A stretch of DNA of 64,000 nucleotides from Pseudophaeobacter leonis (GTDB taxonomy: Bacteria > Pseudomonadota > Alphaproteobacteria > Rhodobacterales > Rhodobacteraceae). Positions 37,719-46,613 of this stretch are shown piece by piece (positions within the stretch are counted from its first letter, which is position 1; every line of letters begins with the position of its first letter). Below the pieces are notes generated by a model. It made no database searches and was not told where the DNA came from. It saw only the letters and a list, made by a program, of their open reading frames with translations. A program made the position numbers and the translations under genes. The stretch covers positions 91,419 through 155,418 of the forward strand of contig NZ_MWVJ01000105.1 of the NCBI RefSeq assembly GCF_002087335.1, given 5' to 3'.

Positions 37719-38705
37719 TCAAAGCGCCGGGAAGGTGAACCCGGCACAGCCTTTCAGCGCGGCTCCGTCATCAAGGATGCAAAACACCGGGGCTTTAATG
37801 TCGGGAAACTGTGGGTCCGGGCGACTGAATTCCGCAACAAAGGCCTCTTTTGCCGGGCTGCAGAGCAGGCTGCGGGCTACGGTTCCGGCAAAATACAGCC
37901 CACCCCGGGGCATAAACCCTTTGAGCAGGTTGCGGGCCAGCAGAGCCAAGATCTGTGCATAGAAATCGAGAAAGGAGGAGATTTCGGGCTGCTGCGCCCT
38001 GGCCATGATCTCGGCTGCTGGCAGGGCAGGACTGTCAGGTGAGGCCGCAGCATAAAGCGCTTCAAAGCCGCGACCGGAAAAGCAGCACTCTACCGTGCGA
38101 AACTCTGTAAGAAACTCGGTGCGGAGCTCTGCGGCCATGTCTCCTGCCATATCTCCTGACCGGGCGGGCAGGTGGGCAGCCAGTCGGGCAGCCAGCGCCT
38201 GATACACATCCAGCGGCAGGGCGACATGGCCATACTCGGAATCCAGACAGATCGCACCATTTGAGGTGACGGTGAGGGGGCTGAGATTAAAGCCGGTGCC
38301 AATCCCAATAACCAGCTTTTGCGGATGCGTCTCGGCGTCGCCCAGGCTGTGTACCTGGGCCAGATCGGGGCCTTGCAACATCGGCAGGGCGTGACCCAGC
38401 GCGCTAAGATCATTGAGCACGTGAACCCGAGCTCCGTTGAGCTGCGCTGACAGATCCTGCGCCGAAATCCTCCAGCCCCGATTGGTGAGCTTGGCCACAT
38501 CTGCGCTCACAGGGCCGGCAACGGCAATGACCATCTCCGAGATCTGCGGCGCATCTTCCTGCGCAAGGTATGAGGTCAGCAGATCTCGGAAACTGCCAAA
38601 CTGTTCATTTCGGTAGTTTTTCGCGGCGCCAAAGGACAGGCCGCCCTGAGCAACCAGTGCGAGGCGGCAACAATTGCCGCCAAGGTCTGCAACCAAACGC
38701 GCCAT
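37719..38705 (-). CDS. glk: Glucokinase family protein
   Basis: 328 aa. Glucokinase landmarks are LNDLSALGHALP (catalytic Asp, about residue 98), LTNRGWRIS near 73, GIGTGFN (ATP), EYGHVALPL (in place of ExGH). The N-terminal phosphate loop reads DLGGNCCRLAL, where the family has DxGGTNxR: the Thr-Asn pair is changed, which could weaken ATP binding. It follows the glucose ABC genes by two bases and supports a glucose function for them. Confidence 0.75.
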   Translation of the reverse strand: MARLVADLGGNCCRLALVAQGGLSFGAAKNYRNEQFGSFRDLLTSYLAQEDAPQISEMVIAVAGPVSADVAKLTNRGWRISAQDLSAQLNGARVHVLNDLSALGHALPMLQGPDLAQVHSLGDAETHPQKLVIGIGTGFNLSPLTVTSNGAICLDSEYGHVALPLDVYQALAARLAAHLPARSGDMAGDMAAELRTEFLTEFRTVECCFSGRGFEALYAAASPDSPALPAAEIMARAQQPEISSFLDFYAQILALLARNLLKGFMPRGGLYFAGTVARSLLCSPAKEAFVAEFSRPDPQFPDIKAPVFCILDDGAALKGCAGFTFPAL

Positions 38706-38707
38706 AA

Positions 38708-39805
38708 TCAGTTCAGCCGCTCGCCGGTATCCGGCGCAAAAAAGGAAACCTTGGCCAGATCAAAGGCCAGATCCAGCATGGCGCCGGGCTGGGCCTTGGT
38801 CTCGGCGTGCAGCCTGGCGGTGACCTGTTTTCCGCCGAGTTCTGAAACCACATAGGTGTCGGCGCCTGCGGGCTCGACCAGGTCGATGCGGCACTTGGCG
38901 GCCTGCACCGTGGCGCCGCTGCGAAACCCGGCCTCGACGATATCTTCGGGGCGCAGACCCAAGATGACATCGGCGGGCCGATCGTGGCCATAGCTGGCCT
39001 GCCGCACCACAAGCGCGCCTTCGGCGCGGGCGATTTCGATTTGCACATCATCGCCCTGACGCCGGGTGCGGGCCGGGATCAGGTTCATCGCAGGCGAGCC
39101 CATGAAATCAGCGACAAACAGATTGGCCGGGTGGTTGTAGATCTCAGCCGGGCTGCCGATCTGCTGCACCACGCCGCCTTTCATCACCACGATTTTGGTC
39201 GCCAGTGTCATGGCCTCGATCTGGTCATGGGTGACGTAAACCATTGTGGCACCAAGGTTTTGATGCAGCTTTTTGATTTCACTGCGCATGCTGACGCGCA
39301 GCTTTGCATCCAGATTGGAGAGCGGCTCGTCAAACAGGAACAGTTTGGGGTCCCGCACCACCGCCCGCCCCATAGCGACCCGCTGGCGCTGCCCGCCCGA
39401 CAGCTGTCCGGGGCGGCGGTTCAGCAGTGGCTCGATCTGCAACTGCCGGGCCACCTCCGCCAGCTTTTGCGCCTGGGTGGCGGCGTCCACCCCGCGCACC
39501 TTCATGCCAAAGGTGATGTTTTTGGCCACGGTCATGGTGGGATACAGCGCATAGGACTGGAACACCATGGCGATGTCGCGGTCCTTGGGGCTGACCTGCG
39601 TCATGTCGCGCCCACCAATGCGGATGGCGCCGCCCGAGATCGGCTCAAGCCCGGCGATACAGTTCAACAGGGTGGATTTGCCACAGCCGGAGGGGCCGAC
39701 CAGCACCAGAAATTCACCGGGGTCAATCGCGACGTTGACATCGTTCAGGATCTGCACCGCGCCGTAGTTTTTGCTGAGGTTCTGGATGTCCAGGATCGGG
39801 GTCAT
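38708..39805 (-). CDS. gtsD: Glucose ABC transporter, ATP-binding protein
   Basis: 365 aa. Walker [10 protein letters not shown] (37-45), signature [14 protein letters not shown] (about 133-146), Walker [13 protein letters not shown], switch THDQIEAMTL, followed by the C-terminal TOBE/OB domain (FVADFMGSPAMNLIPAR, then LGLRPEDI) typical of MalK/UgpC/GtsD proteins. It overlaps the permease gene by four bases. Confidence 0.88.
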   Translation of the reverse strand: MTPILDIQNLSKNYGAVQILNDVNVAIDPGEFLVLVGPSGCGKSTLLNCIAGLEPISGGAIRIGGRDMTQVSPKDRDIAMVFQSYALYPTMTVAKNITFGMKVRGVDAATQAQKLAEVARQLQIEPLLNRRPGQLSGGQRQRVAMGRAVVRDPKLFLFDEPLSNLDAKLRVSMRSEIKKLHQNLGATMVYVTHDQIEAMTLATKIVVMKGGVVQQIGSPAEIYNHPANLFVADFMGSPAMNLIPARTRRQGDDVQIEIARAEGALVVRQASYGHDRPADVILGLRPEDIVEAGFRSGATVQAAKCRIDLVEPAGADTYVVSELGGKQVTARLHAETKAQPGAMLDLAFDLAKVSFFAPDTGERLN

Positions 39806-40725
39806 TGCATTAGCCCTTTTACAGAGCCGGCGGTGAGGCCGCGAATAAAGTATTTTCCTGCAACCACATAGACCAGCAGGGTGGGCAGTCCGGCGATGAT
39901 CGCGGCCGCCATGTCGACGTTGTATTCTTTGATACCGGTGGTGGAGTTGACGATATTGTTCAGCGCGACCGTGATGGGCTGAGTGCCGGCCTGGCTGAAG
40001 CTGACGCCAAACAAAAAGTCGTTCCAGATCTGGGTGAACTGCCAGATCACCGTCACCACAATGATCGGCAGGCTGAGCGGCAGAAAGATCGACCAGAAGA
40101 TGCGGAAAAACCCGGCGCCGTCGACCTTGGCAGCCTTCACCAGATCACTGGGAATGGTGACATAGAAATTGCGGAAAAACAACGTGGTAAAGCCGATCCC
40201 ATAGATCACATGGGCAAAGATGAGGCCAGGAATGGTGCCCGCCAGCCCCATCAGCCCCAGCATCCGGGCCATCGGCAGCAGGACCACCTGAAAGGGGATG
40301 AAACAGCCAAACAGCATGGCTGAGAAGATCAGATTGGCGCCGCGAAAATTCCACTGGGCGATCACATAGCCATTGGCCGCCCCCAGAAAGCTTGAGATCA
40401 ACACGGCCGGCACAGCCAGCAGCACCGAGTTCCAGAAATAGGGTCGCAGACCTTCGCACTGTATCCCGGTGCAGGCGCCGGACCAGGCGGTGCGCCAGGC
40501 CTCAAAGGTCACGTCGCGGGGAAAGGCAACAAGGCTGCCGCTGCGGATTTCCTCGAGGCTCTTGAGCGAGGTTGTGACCATGACAAACAGCGGCATCAGG
40601 TAAAACAGCGCAAAGAGCCCCAGCAGGGTGAACAGCAGCCAGCGCAGGGCGGTCTGGCCATACCGAGACGGCGCCGGGCGCGTGTCCGGGCTCATAGTTG
40701 GGGCAGGGTAGCTGTAGTCAGTCAT
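39802..40725 (-). CDS. gtsC: Glucose ABC transporter, permease
   Basis: 307 aa. Six membrane helices, the first LRWLLFTLLGLFALFYLMPLF (residues about 27-47; shown in part). EAA-loop region at DLVKAAKVDGAGFFRIFWSI near 195-214. Related to MalG. It overlaps the adjacent permease gene by eight bases. Confidence 0.87.
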   Translation of the reverse strand: MTDYSYPAPTMSPDTRPAPSRYGQTALRWLLFTLLGLFALFYLMPLFVMVTTSLKSLEEIRSGSLVAFPRDVTFEAWRTAWSGACTGIQCEGLRPYFWNSVLLAVPAVLISSFLGAANGYVIAQWNFRGANLIFSAMLFGCFIPFQVVLLPMARMLGLMGLAGTIPGLIFAHVIYGIGFTTLFFRNFYVTIPSDLVKAAKVDGAGFFRIFWSIFLPLSLPIIVVTVIWQFTQIWNDFLFGVSFSQAGTQPITVALNNIVNSTTGIKEYNVDMAAAIIAGLPTLLVYVVAGKYFIRGLTAGSVKGLMQ

Positions 40726-41590
40726 GTTTCGCCCTCAGTTCGGAATAGAGATAGGGCACCACGATGGCAAAGACGACGCCCATCATCACCATGGCAGAGC
40801 TGGCCGCCTGGCCGATGTCGCCGCGCGAAAAAGCCATAGCATACATATAGGTCGCAGGCAGGTCGGTGGCATAGCCGGGCCCGCCGCCGGTGAGGGCCAC
40901 CACCAGATCAAAGCTTTTGATCGCCAGATGGGCCAGCACGATAAAGGCAGACAGGAAAATCGGCGCCATCGAGGGCAGGATGATGGCGGAATAGATCCGC
41001 CAGCCGGGGATACCATCGACCGGTGCGGCCTTGATGATCTCACCGTCAACGCTGCGCAACCCCGCCAGAAACAGTGCCATGACAAAGCCAGACGCCTGCC
41101 AGACTCCGGCGATCACCACGGCATAAATCGCCATTTTGGGGTCAATCACCCAGTTGAAGGTGAAGCTCTCAAATCCCCATCCCCGCACCATGGCCTCGAT
41201 GCCCAATCCGGGGTTCATGATCCATTTCCAGGCGGTCCCGGTCACGATCATCGACAGCGCCATCGGGTAGAGATAGATGGTGCGCAGCACGCCTTCGACG
41301 CGGATTTTCTGGTCCAGCAGAATGGCCAGCATTAGCCCCAGCAGCATTGAGATGCCGATAAACAGCGCGCCAAAAATGAACAGGTTGTCCATCGCCGTCT
41401 CCCAGCGCGGCGAAGCAAACAGACGTTTGTATTGGATCACCCCGTGCAGCTCGTATTTTGGCAGCAGCTTTGAGCGGGTCAAAGAAATCCAGGCGGTCCA
41501 GGCGATAAAGCCGTAGACAAAGATGAGGATCGCCACAAACGAGGGTGCCAGCACCATCTTGGGGATCTGCCGTTCCAGCCATGCGATCAT
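40718..41590 (-). CDS. gtsB: Glucose ABC transporter, permease
   Basis: 290 aa. Six membrane helices, first at MVLAPSFVAILIFVYGF. EAA-loop at GEIIKAAPVDGIPGWRIYSA (about 187-206), where the usual ALA is AAP. MalF-type. A stem-loop separates it from the binding-protein gene. Confidence 0.87.
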   Translation of the reverse strand: MIAWLERQIPKMVLAPSFVAILIFVYGFIAWTAWISLTRSKLLPKYELHGVIQYKRLFASPRWETAMDNLFIFGALFIGISMLLGLMLAILLDQKIRVEGVLRTIYLYPMALSMIVTGTAWKWIMNPGLGIEAMVRGWGFESFTFNWVIDPKMAIYAVVIAGVWQASGFVMALFLAGLRSVDGEIIKAAPVDGIPGWRIYSAIILPSMAPIFLSAFIVLAHLAIKSFDLVVALTGGGPGYATDLPATYMYAMAFSRGDIGQAASSAMVMMGVVFAIVVPYLYSELRAKHD

Positions 41591-41617
41591 TGGATCGTGC
41601 CCTTTGAAGTCGTGTGT

Positions 41618-41642
41618 CGCCCCGGCATATCAAACCGGGGCG
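41618..41642 (-). terminator. Stem-loop between gtsA and gtsB
   Basis: CGCCCCGG, 9-base loop, CCGGGGCG: perfect 8-bp stem about 30 bases past the gtsA stop. It is placed like the ugpB-ugpA hairpin and probably limits readthrough from the binding-protein gene. Confidence 0.6.
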
Positions 41643-41672
41643 AGGATGTCTTGTGAGACAAGGCGGCTGGGC

Positions 41673-42917
41673 TCAGAGCGAGTTTGCCACGGCGTCAACC
41701 AGCATGGCCACGGCATCTTTCGAGGACATATCAGAGTTGAAATGTGCTGTGACGACATCGGTGATGGCGCCGGACTGGGCGCCGCGCATTGCCATGCCGT
41801 GGGCATAGCTGGGCAGCAGCGTGCCGTCCTTTGAGCTTGAGGTCATGTCAGCGGCGGAAAGATGCGCGCAGCTGTCGAACTCTTCCATCGGGACATCAAC
41901 CCGCGCCGGGATTGAGCCCTTGTTGAGGTTGAACACCTTCTGAAAGTTCTGCCCGACGATCAGCTTGGCCAAAAGTGCCTGACCGTCCTGCTTGTCATCG
42001 CCTGCAACATCGAACATGGCAAAGCTGTCGACATTGTAGAGAAAGCCCGCACCGGGTGCCGAGGCACAGAGGAAGTCCTGACCGGGCACCTTGCCGGCCG
42101 CGAGGAATTCACCCTTGGCCCAGTCGCCCATGATCTGAAAGGCGGCCTCGCCATTCATCACCATCGAGGTGGCAAGGTTCCAGTCGCGACCGGGGAAATT
42201 GCTGTCCACATAGCCGCGCATCTTGCGCATCTGGTCAAACACCGCGACCATCTTGTCAGAGGCCAGCATTGCAGGGTCCAGATCGACAAAGGCCTGCTGA
42301 AAGCCATCGGCGCCCAGAATGCCAAGAGCAACCACTTCAAAAACCGTGGCGTCCTGCCAGGCCTGACCGCCATGGGCCAGCGGGATCACCCCGGCGGCCT
42401 GCAGCTTGTCTGCAGCGGCGTTGAACTCATCCCAGCTGGTTGGCATCTCAATCCCGTTGGCCTTGAGGATCTCGGCATTGGCCCAGAGCCAGTCAACCCG
42501 GTGCACATTGACCGGTGCGGCGCACCACTGGCCTTCGCATTTCATATGCGCCGCGATGGACGCGGGCAGCACCTTGTCCCAGCCCTCGGCCTCGGCCACG
42601 GCGGAAATATTGGCAAGCACACCCTCTTCATACCATTCCTGAATGGCTGGGCCTTTCAGCTGCACAGCTGTGGGGGCGTTGCCAGAGAGCACGCGGGCGC
42701 GCAGGGCCGTCATGGCCGCGTCACCGCCGCCGCCTGCCACCGGCATATCGGTCCAGGTGCCGCCATTGGCCGAAAACTCCTGCTGCAATACGGCAACGGA
42801 TTTGGCCTCGCCGCCCGAGGTCCACCAGTGCAGGACCTCTGCCTGTGGCCCGGCCTGGGCAAGGGATGCACCTGCAATGGCCAGCGCCGAGGCTGCCGCT
42901 AATACGGATCTTCTCAT
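41673..42917 (-). CDS. gtsA: Glucose/mannose-type ABC substrate-binding protein
   Basis: 414 aa. Signal peptide residues 1-22 (SALAIAGASLAQAG). The mature protein has EVLHWWTSGGEAKSV and GDAAMTALRARVLSGNAPTA near the N-terminus, and MGDWAKGEF around 270. All are typical of periplasmic glucose-binding proteins of the GtsA group. Operon order binding protein, two permeases, ATPase and glucokinase supports glucose rather than maltose or glycerol-phosphate. Start ATG 42917 with AGGAAA upstream on the minus strand. Confidence 0.87.
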   Translation of the reverse strand: MRRSVLAAASALAIAGASLAQAGPQAEVLHWWTSGGEAKSVAVLQQEFSANGGTWTDMPVAGGGGDAAMTALRARVLSGNAPTAVQLKGPAIQEWYEEGVLANISAVAEAEGWDKVLPASIAAHMKCEGQWCAAPVNVHRVDWLWANAEILKANGIEMPTSWDEFNAAADKLQAAGVIPLAHGGQAWQDATVFEVVALGILGADGFQQAFVDLDPAMLASDKMVAVFDQMRKMRGYVDSNFPGRDWNLATSMVMNGEAAFQIMGDWAKGEFLAAGKVPGQDFLCASAPGAGFLYNVDSFAMFDVAGDDKQDGQALLAKLIVGQNFQKVFNLNKGSIPARVDVPMEEFDSCAHLSAADMTSSSKDGTLLPSYAHGMAMRGAQSGAITDVVTAHFNSDMSSKDAVAMLVDAVANSL

Positions 42918-43266
42918 GTCTATTTCCTCCCGTTTTGGTCAAAGGATCCCTCCCGGATCCCGAATTTGCGCCCTGGGCCCTGTTTGCAACGCCCCGGACA
43001 CAGCCGCCGCCTATGCTGCGGCGCGTACTGCTGACAGCCTGCGCCGACAGCGGGCGCTGTCGCAATGGTTGAGCGTGGCTCAGACAGGAGCCGGGCGAAG
43101 AAAACAGCCGGTTCCGTTACATCTTGTTACCTTGCAGTTAACTGTGGCGGCGAAATGGGGCAGTCTTGGCCAAATCCCGGGTCATAACCCTGGCCATATC
43201 CTTGGCGTTTTACCCCAATGCTGCAAGGGCACGGCCAACAAAAGACTTTAGACAGAGGCAGACGAT
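42918..43266. promoter_or_regulatory. Divergent control region of the glucose operon and its two-component system
   Basis: No gene is supportable in these 349 bases. They separate the gts operon (minus) from the response regulator (plus) and must contain both promoters; a site for the response regulator is expected but no clear repeat was found. AACTGTGGCGG and TTAACTG near 43135-43145 are the AT-richest patch. Confidence 0.45.
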
Positions 43267-44013
43267 ATGGCGATTCCCCGGCTTTTGGTGGTCGATGACG
43301 ATGCAGAAACCCGCAGCATGCTGACGCAGTTTCTACAGCAAAACGGCTTTATCGCGCTGCCCGCCGAAAGCGAGGCCGAGATTCGCAGCCATATGCAGGC
43401 GGGACGGGTGGATCTGATCTTGCTGGATGTGATGCTGGGATCAGAGAACGGGGTCGAGATCTGCGCCCGGCTGCGGGCTGAGCAGGATGTGCCGATCATC
43501 CTGGTGTCAGCGCTGTCGCAGGATCATCAGCGCATGGCCGGCTATGAGGTTGGCGCCGACGACTATATCGCCAAGCCCTTCAACCCCGAGCTGTTGCTGG
43601 CCCGCCTGAGGGCAGTGTTACAACGCGCCAGTCGCAGCGCCTCGCTGGTGTACCGCCGCCGTCTGGCGCTGTTTCGCTTTGGCGGCTGGACCTATGACGG
43701 CAAACGCGACGAGGTGCTGTCGCCGCAGGGGTTTCAGGTGGCGCTGTCGCAGCGCGAGACCAGCCTGCTCAAGGTGTTTTTGGCCAACCCGCATATTCCG
43801 TTGCAGCGCGAAGAAATCCAGGCCGGGCTGCAGGAAAACCATGCCACTGGTCCTGTGGCCGAGGGCGAAGGCTCGGGGCGGGCGATCGACATGCTGGTGG
43901 GGCGGCTGCGCTCTAAAATCGAGAGCGACCCGAAGGAGCCGCAGTTGCTGCGGACAGCCCGCGGCATTGGCTATGTGCTGGCGATTGATGTCAGCGAGGA
44001 GCCGACAGAGTGA
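43267..44013 (+). CDS. OmpR-family response regulator
   Basis: 248 aa. Receiver domain with acidic pocket DDD (residues 9-11), phosphoacceptor Asp in LILLDVMLG (near 56) and Lys in YIAKPF (near 104). A winged-helix DNA-binding domain follows (FGGWTYDGKRDEV to RTARGIGYVL). It overlaps the kinase gene by four bases and is divergent from the glucose operon, so it probably controls it, as GltR does in Pseudomonas. Confidence 0.88.
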   Translation: MAIPRLLVVDDDAETRSMLTQFLQQNGFIALPAESEAEIRSHMQAGRVDLILLDVMLGSENGVEICARLRAEQDVPIILVSALSQDHQRMAGYEVGADDYIAKPFNPELLLARLRAVLQRASRSASLVYRRRLALFRFGGWTYDGKRDEVLSPQGFQVALSQRETSLLKVFLANPHIPLQREEIQAGLQENHATGPVAEGEGSGRAIDMLVGRLRSKIESDPKEPQLLRTARGIGYVLAIDVSEEPTE

Positions 44014-45614
44014 GGCGCGGGCTTAATCTCAAGACGCTGGCGCGTGTCTGGATCCTCGCAGGCTTTGGGCTTGGGGTTTTGAGCGCGGCCCTTTGGCTGC
44101 ACTCAACCCGGGTCTGGCAGGAGCATCTGCTGCGCAATCAGATGGCGGGGGTCTTGTTGTATCACTCCCTGCAGGGAGAGGCGCCGCTGCCTGCAGGGCT
44201 GACGGGTGTGCTGCTGCCGGCGGCCTCTGGGCCAGAACAGTCGCAGAGCGTGGCACAATGGATCCGCGAACAGGCTGACATGCGGGGGCCGGGGTTTGTG
44301 ACCGAGGTCTCAATCCAGACGGCCGGGCTGAACACAGCAGGCCGGGTGAGACCGGGTGTCGGGCCAGGGACTACAGGGGGGAACATGGTGGGGACACCGG
44401 GGGAGACCATGCTGGGCGGCACGGCGCTGCGTTTGGTGATCCTGTCCGACAGTCGCCGCTATGCGGTTGCAGATCTTGAGACCGCCGCCTTGCAAACTGC
44501 GGCTGAAAAACTGGGCGCGGTGACCCGGCTGTTGGCGACCTATTGCAGTAACGCCATCGTCTTTGCCCATCTGGGCGAGGCGCCATGGCAACAGATTGAG
44601 GGCGCAGAGCTCTGGGGCTGTGCTGCGTCCCCGCGCGATCTGCGTTTGCCTGCGGTCCTGCTGGCGGCGCTGGGGCTGGCCATCGCGTTGAGCCAAAGCG
44701 CTGAGGTCACCGCGCGCTTTGGCGCGTTTGCCGAGCTGCTGCGGCAGCGGCGCTCGGTTGGGGGGCCTGACAGCTATTCCACCCACGGCCCCCCAGAGCT
44801 GCGCGATATCGTGACGGCGGTGAACGCGCATCTTGCGGGGGCCCGGGAGCAGATCGCCAAGCGGGCAACGGTTCTCTCTGGGGTCAGCCATGATCTTGGC
44901 ACCCCTGCCACGCGCCTGCGGCTGCGCGCCGCCCTGATCCAGGACAGGGAACTGCGGCACAGGCTTGAGGCGGATATCGACAGCATGACCGGCATGATCG
45001 AAAGCGTGCTGACCTATCCCCGTTCCGAGCTGAGCCTGGAGGTGCCGCGCCAGATTTCGCTCTCGGCGCTGGTAGAGTCACTGGTGGCGGATTATCAGGA
45101 TCTCGGCAAACCGGTGACCTATCTGCCCTGGCGACCCGAGGGGGTTCCGGGGGCGCAGTCGCTGTTTTCCGCGCGTGCCGGGCAGACTGCACAGGCAGCA
45201 CAGACGGGACAGGCAGCGCAGGCAGGTCAGGCAGCGCAGGCAGGTCAGGCAGCACAGGCGGGTTTGCCGGATGCGGGGCGGGTGGTGGGCACCGCACGCC
45301 CCATCCTGTTGCAACGTGCGCTGACCCATCTGGGGGACAATGCCCTGAAATATGGTCGCCGCGCCGAGGTGCGGCTGGAGGCGACCTCGCAGAGCGCCGT
45401 CATTACGGTACAGGACGAGGGCTCCGAGCTGACTGTTGCAGAGATCGAGGCGGTGCTGGCGCCGTTTCAGCGCGGTGCCAACAGTACCGCAATCGACGGG
45501 TTTGGTCTGGGGCTGACCATTGTCGCCACCGTGGCCGAGCAGCATGGCGGCCGCCTGCGCTTTGAGCGCGGCGCGCGGGGACTGCGGGCAAGACTGGAAA
45601 TCCGGCGCAGCTAG
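44010..45614 (+). CDS. Sensor histidine kinase with a Gln-Ala repeat linker
   Basis: 534 aa, GTG start overlapping the regulator stop (GTGA). Two membrane helices (ILAGFGLGVLSAALWL, about 12-27; LPAVLLAALGLAIALS, about 213-228) enclose a periplasmic sensor domain. HisKA has GVSHDLGTPATRLRL with phosphoacceptor His at about residue 293. The N box is LGDNALKYG and G2 is GFGLGLTI. G1 is DEGSEL, where DxGPG is usual. Between HisKA and the ATPase (residues about 395-418) is an in-frame array of AAQAGQ units encoded by four 18-bp repeats, not seen in standard kinases. Confidence 0.85.
   Translation: MRRGLNLKTLARVWILAGFGLGVLSAALWLHSTRVWQEHLLRNQMAGVLLYHSLQGEAPLPAGLTGVLLPAASGPEQSQSVAQWIREQADMRGPGFVTEVSIQTAGLNTAGRVRPGVGPGTTGGNMVGTPGETMLGGTALRLVILSDSRRYAVADLETAALQTAAEKLGAVTRLLATYCSNAIVFAHLGEAPWQQIEGAELWGCAASPRDLRLPAVLLAALGLAIALSQSAEVTARFGAFAELLRQRRSVGGPDSYSTHGPPELRDIVTAVNAHLAGAREQIAKRATVLSGVSHDLGTPATRLRLRAALIQDRELRHRLEADIDSMTGMIESVLTYPRSELSLEVPRQISLSALVESLVADYQDLGKPVTYLPWRPEGVPGAQSLFSARAGQTAQAAQTGQAAQAGQAAQAGQAAQAGLPDAGRVVGTARPILLQRALTHLGDNALKYGRRAEVRLEATSQSAVITVQDEGSELTVAEIEAVLAPFQRGANSTAIDGFGLGLTIVATVAEQHGGRLRFERGARGLRARLEIRRS
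45192..45263 (+). repeat. Four 18-bp in-frame tandem repeats
   Basis: Unit CAGGCAGCGCAGGCAGGT, copies at 45192, 45210, 45228 and 45246 (the first and last differ at a few bases). They encode QAAQAG-type hexads inside the histidine kinase, so copy changes would not shift frame. Confidence 0.9.
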
Positions 45615-45662
45615 CGGCTCTGGCCGCGACCTGCGGCTTCCGTGCGCTGTAAGCAGCCGGAT

Positions 45663-46388
45663 CTAGCGGCGGTCGATCAGCGGATTGGGTTTGGCAAAAC
45701 CCTCAAGATCCTGCTGATTGCTGATGGTGATCTGCCTGCCCTTTACGGTGACACCATAGGGCTGCAGGCTTTTGAAGGCGCGGCTGAGGTTTTCTGAGGT
45801 CATGCCCAGCACCGAGGCCAGGCGGCGCTTTTCGGCGTCCAGAGTGAAGGTTTGCGCGCCACCGGTGCGGGCCTGCAGGCGCAACAGATAGTTTGCCAGC
45901 CGTTCCAGAGAGGTGCGCAGCTTGAGGTCTTTGGTGTTCTTGATCACGCCGCGATAACACTGCGCCAACTCTCCGACGAGGGCGCGGGCGAACTGGCTGT
46001 CCTTGTCAAACACCTCGCGCACATCCTGGCTGGGAATAAGGGCGATGCGACTTTTCTCCATGGTGCGCGCTGACATCAGATAGGGCGCGTCCTTGATGGT
46101 GGCGGCCAGAATAAAGGTCGAGACCGGGCGCACTGTTGCCATGCTGGTTTCCCGCTCGTTCCAGCTGGAAAACAGATCCACCGACCCCGACAGCAGAATG
46201 TGCAAAAAGTCGCTGGGGTCGCCTTCGGACATCAGCTCAATCTGAGGGGGGAAGTTCTGCACATCAGAGGCGCGCAGCAGCTGTTGGAAATGCTCATCTT
46301 CCATAGCGGAAAACAGGTGCAGGTCCCGGATGTTGTAGAGATCTGAATCGGGCATACCTAGCGTCACCAGCTGAGAAGTCGTTCGCAT
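45663..46388 (-). CDS. narR: Crp/Fnr-family regulator, NarR-type
   Basis: 241 aa. N-terminal cyclic-nucleotide-like beta-barrel (residues 25-130) without the Cys cluster of FNR, followed by a helix-turn-helix with ASVLGMTSENLSRAF (E..SR, the FNR-group recognition helix). It is divergent from narK, as narR is in Paracoccus pantotrophus, where a cysteine-less FNR homologue is needed for nar expression with nitrate or nitrite. It is therefore called NarR by position and features. One FNR-like box lies 18 bases upstream of its start. Confidence 0.75.
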   Translation of the reverse strand: MRTTSQLVTLGMPDSDLYNIRDLHLFSAMEDEHFQQLLRASDVQNFPPQIELMSEGDPSDFLHILLSGSVDLFSSWNERETSMATVRPVSTFILAATIKDAPYLMSARTMEKSRIALIPSQDVREVFDKDSQFARALVGELAQCYRGVIKNTKDLKLRTSLERLANYLLRLQARTGGAQTFTLDAEKRRLASVLGMTSENLSRAFKSLQPYGVTVKGRQITISNQQDLEGFAKPNPLIDRR

Positions 46389-46405
46389 GTTGATCGCGCA
46401 TCCAC

Positions 46406-46419
46406 TTGATAAATGTCAA
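46406..46419. promoter_or_regulatory. FNR/NarR-type box near narR
   Basis: TTGAT-AAAT-GTCAA, one mismatch from TTGAT-N4-ATCAA. It is 18 bases upstream of narR and about 195 upstream of narK1. Confidence 0.65.
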
Positions 46420-46520
46420 CTCCTAGCTTGATCCATGCCTGGGCTGGCTTTGACTTTCAGAAGGGAGAGACGTGACATAAGTCTGTAACCCATTTATTTT
46501 GAATGATTTTTCTCCGTTTT

Positions 46521-46534
46521 ATGATCTGGATCAA
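46521..46534. promoter_or_regulatory. FNR/NarR-type box upstream of narK1
   Basis: ATGAT-CTGG-ATCAA, one mismatch from TTGAT-N4-ATCAA, centred 86 bases upstream of the narK1 ATG (46614). Placement suits an activator at or near a -41 position of a promoter in the 46560-46580 area. Confidence 0.6.
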
Positions 46535-46613
46535 ACTGGCTGGATCAATAAGGGCGCAGGTCTCTCCCAAAGCTCGCCTAAGCGGGTGTTTCGTAAAATT
46601 CGGAGGGACACCG

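Noticed and set aside
46503..46613. An earlier start of narK1 at 46503
   Set aside because: The segment contains the FNR box and has no membrane or family character; ATG 46614 follows GGAGGG.
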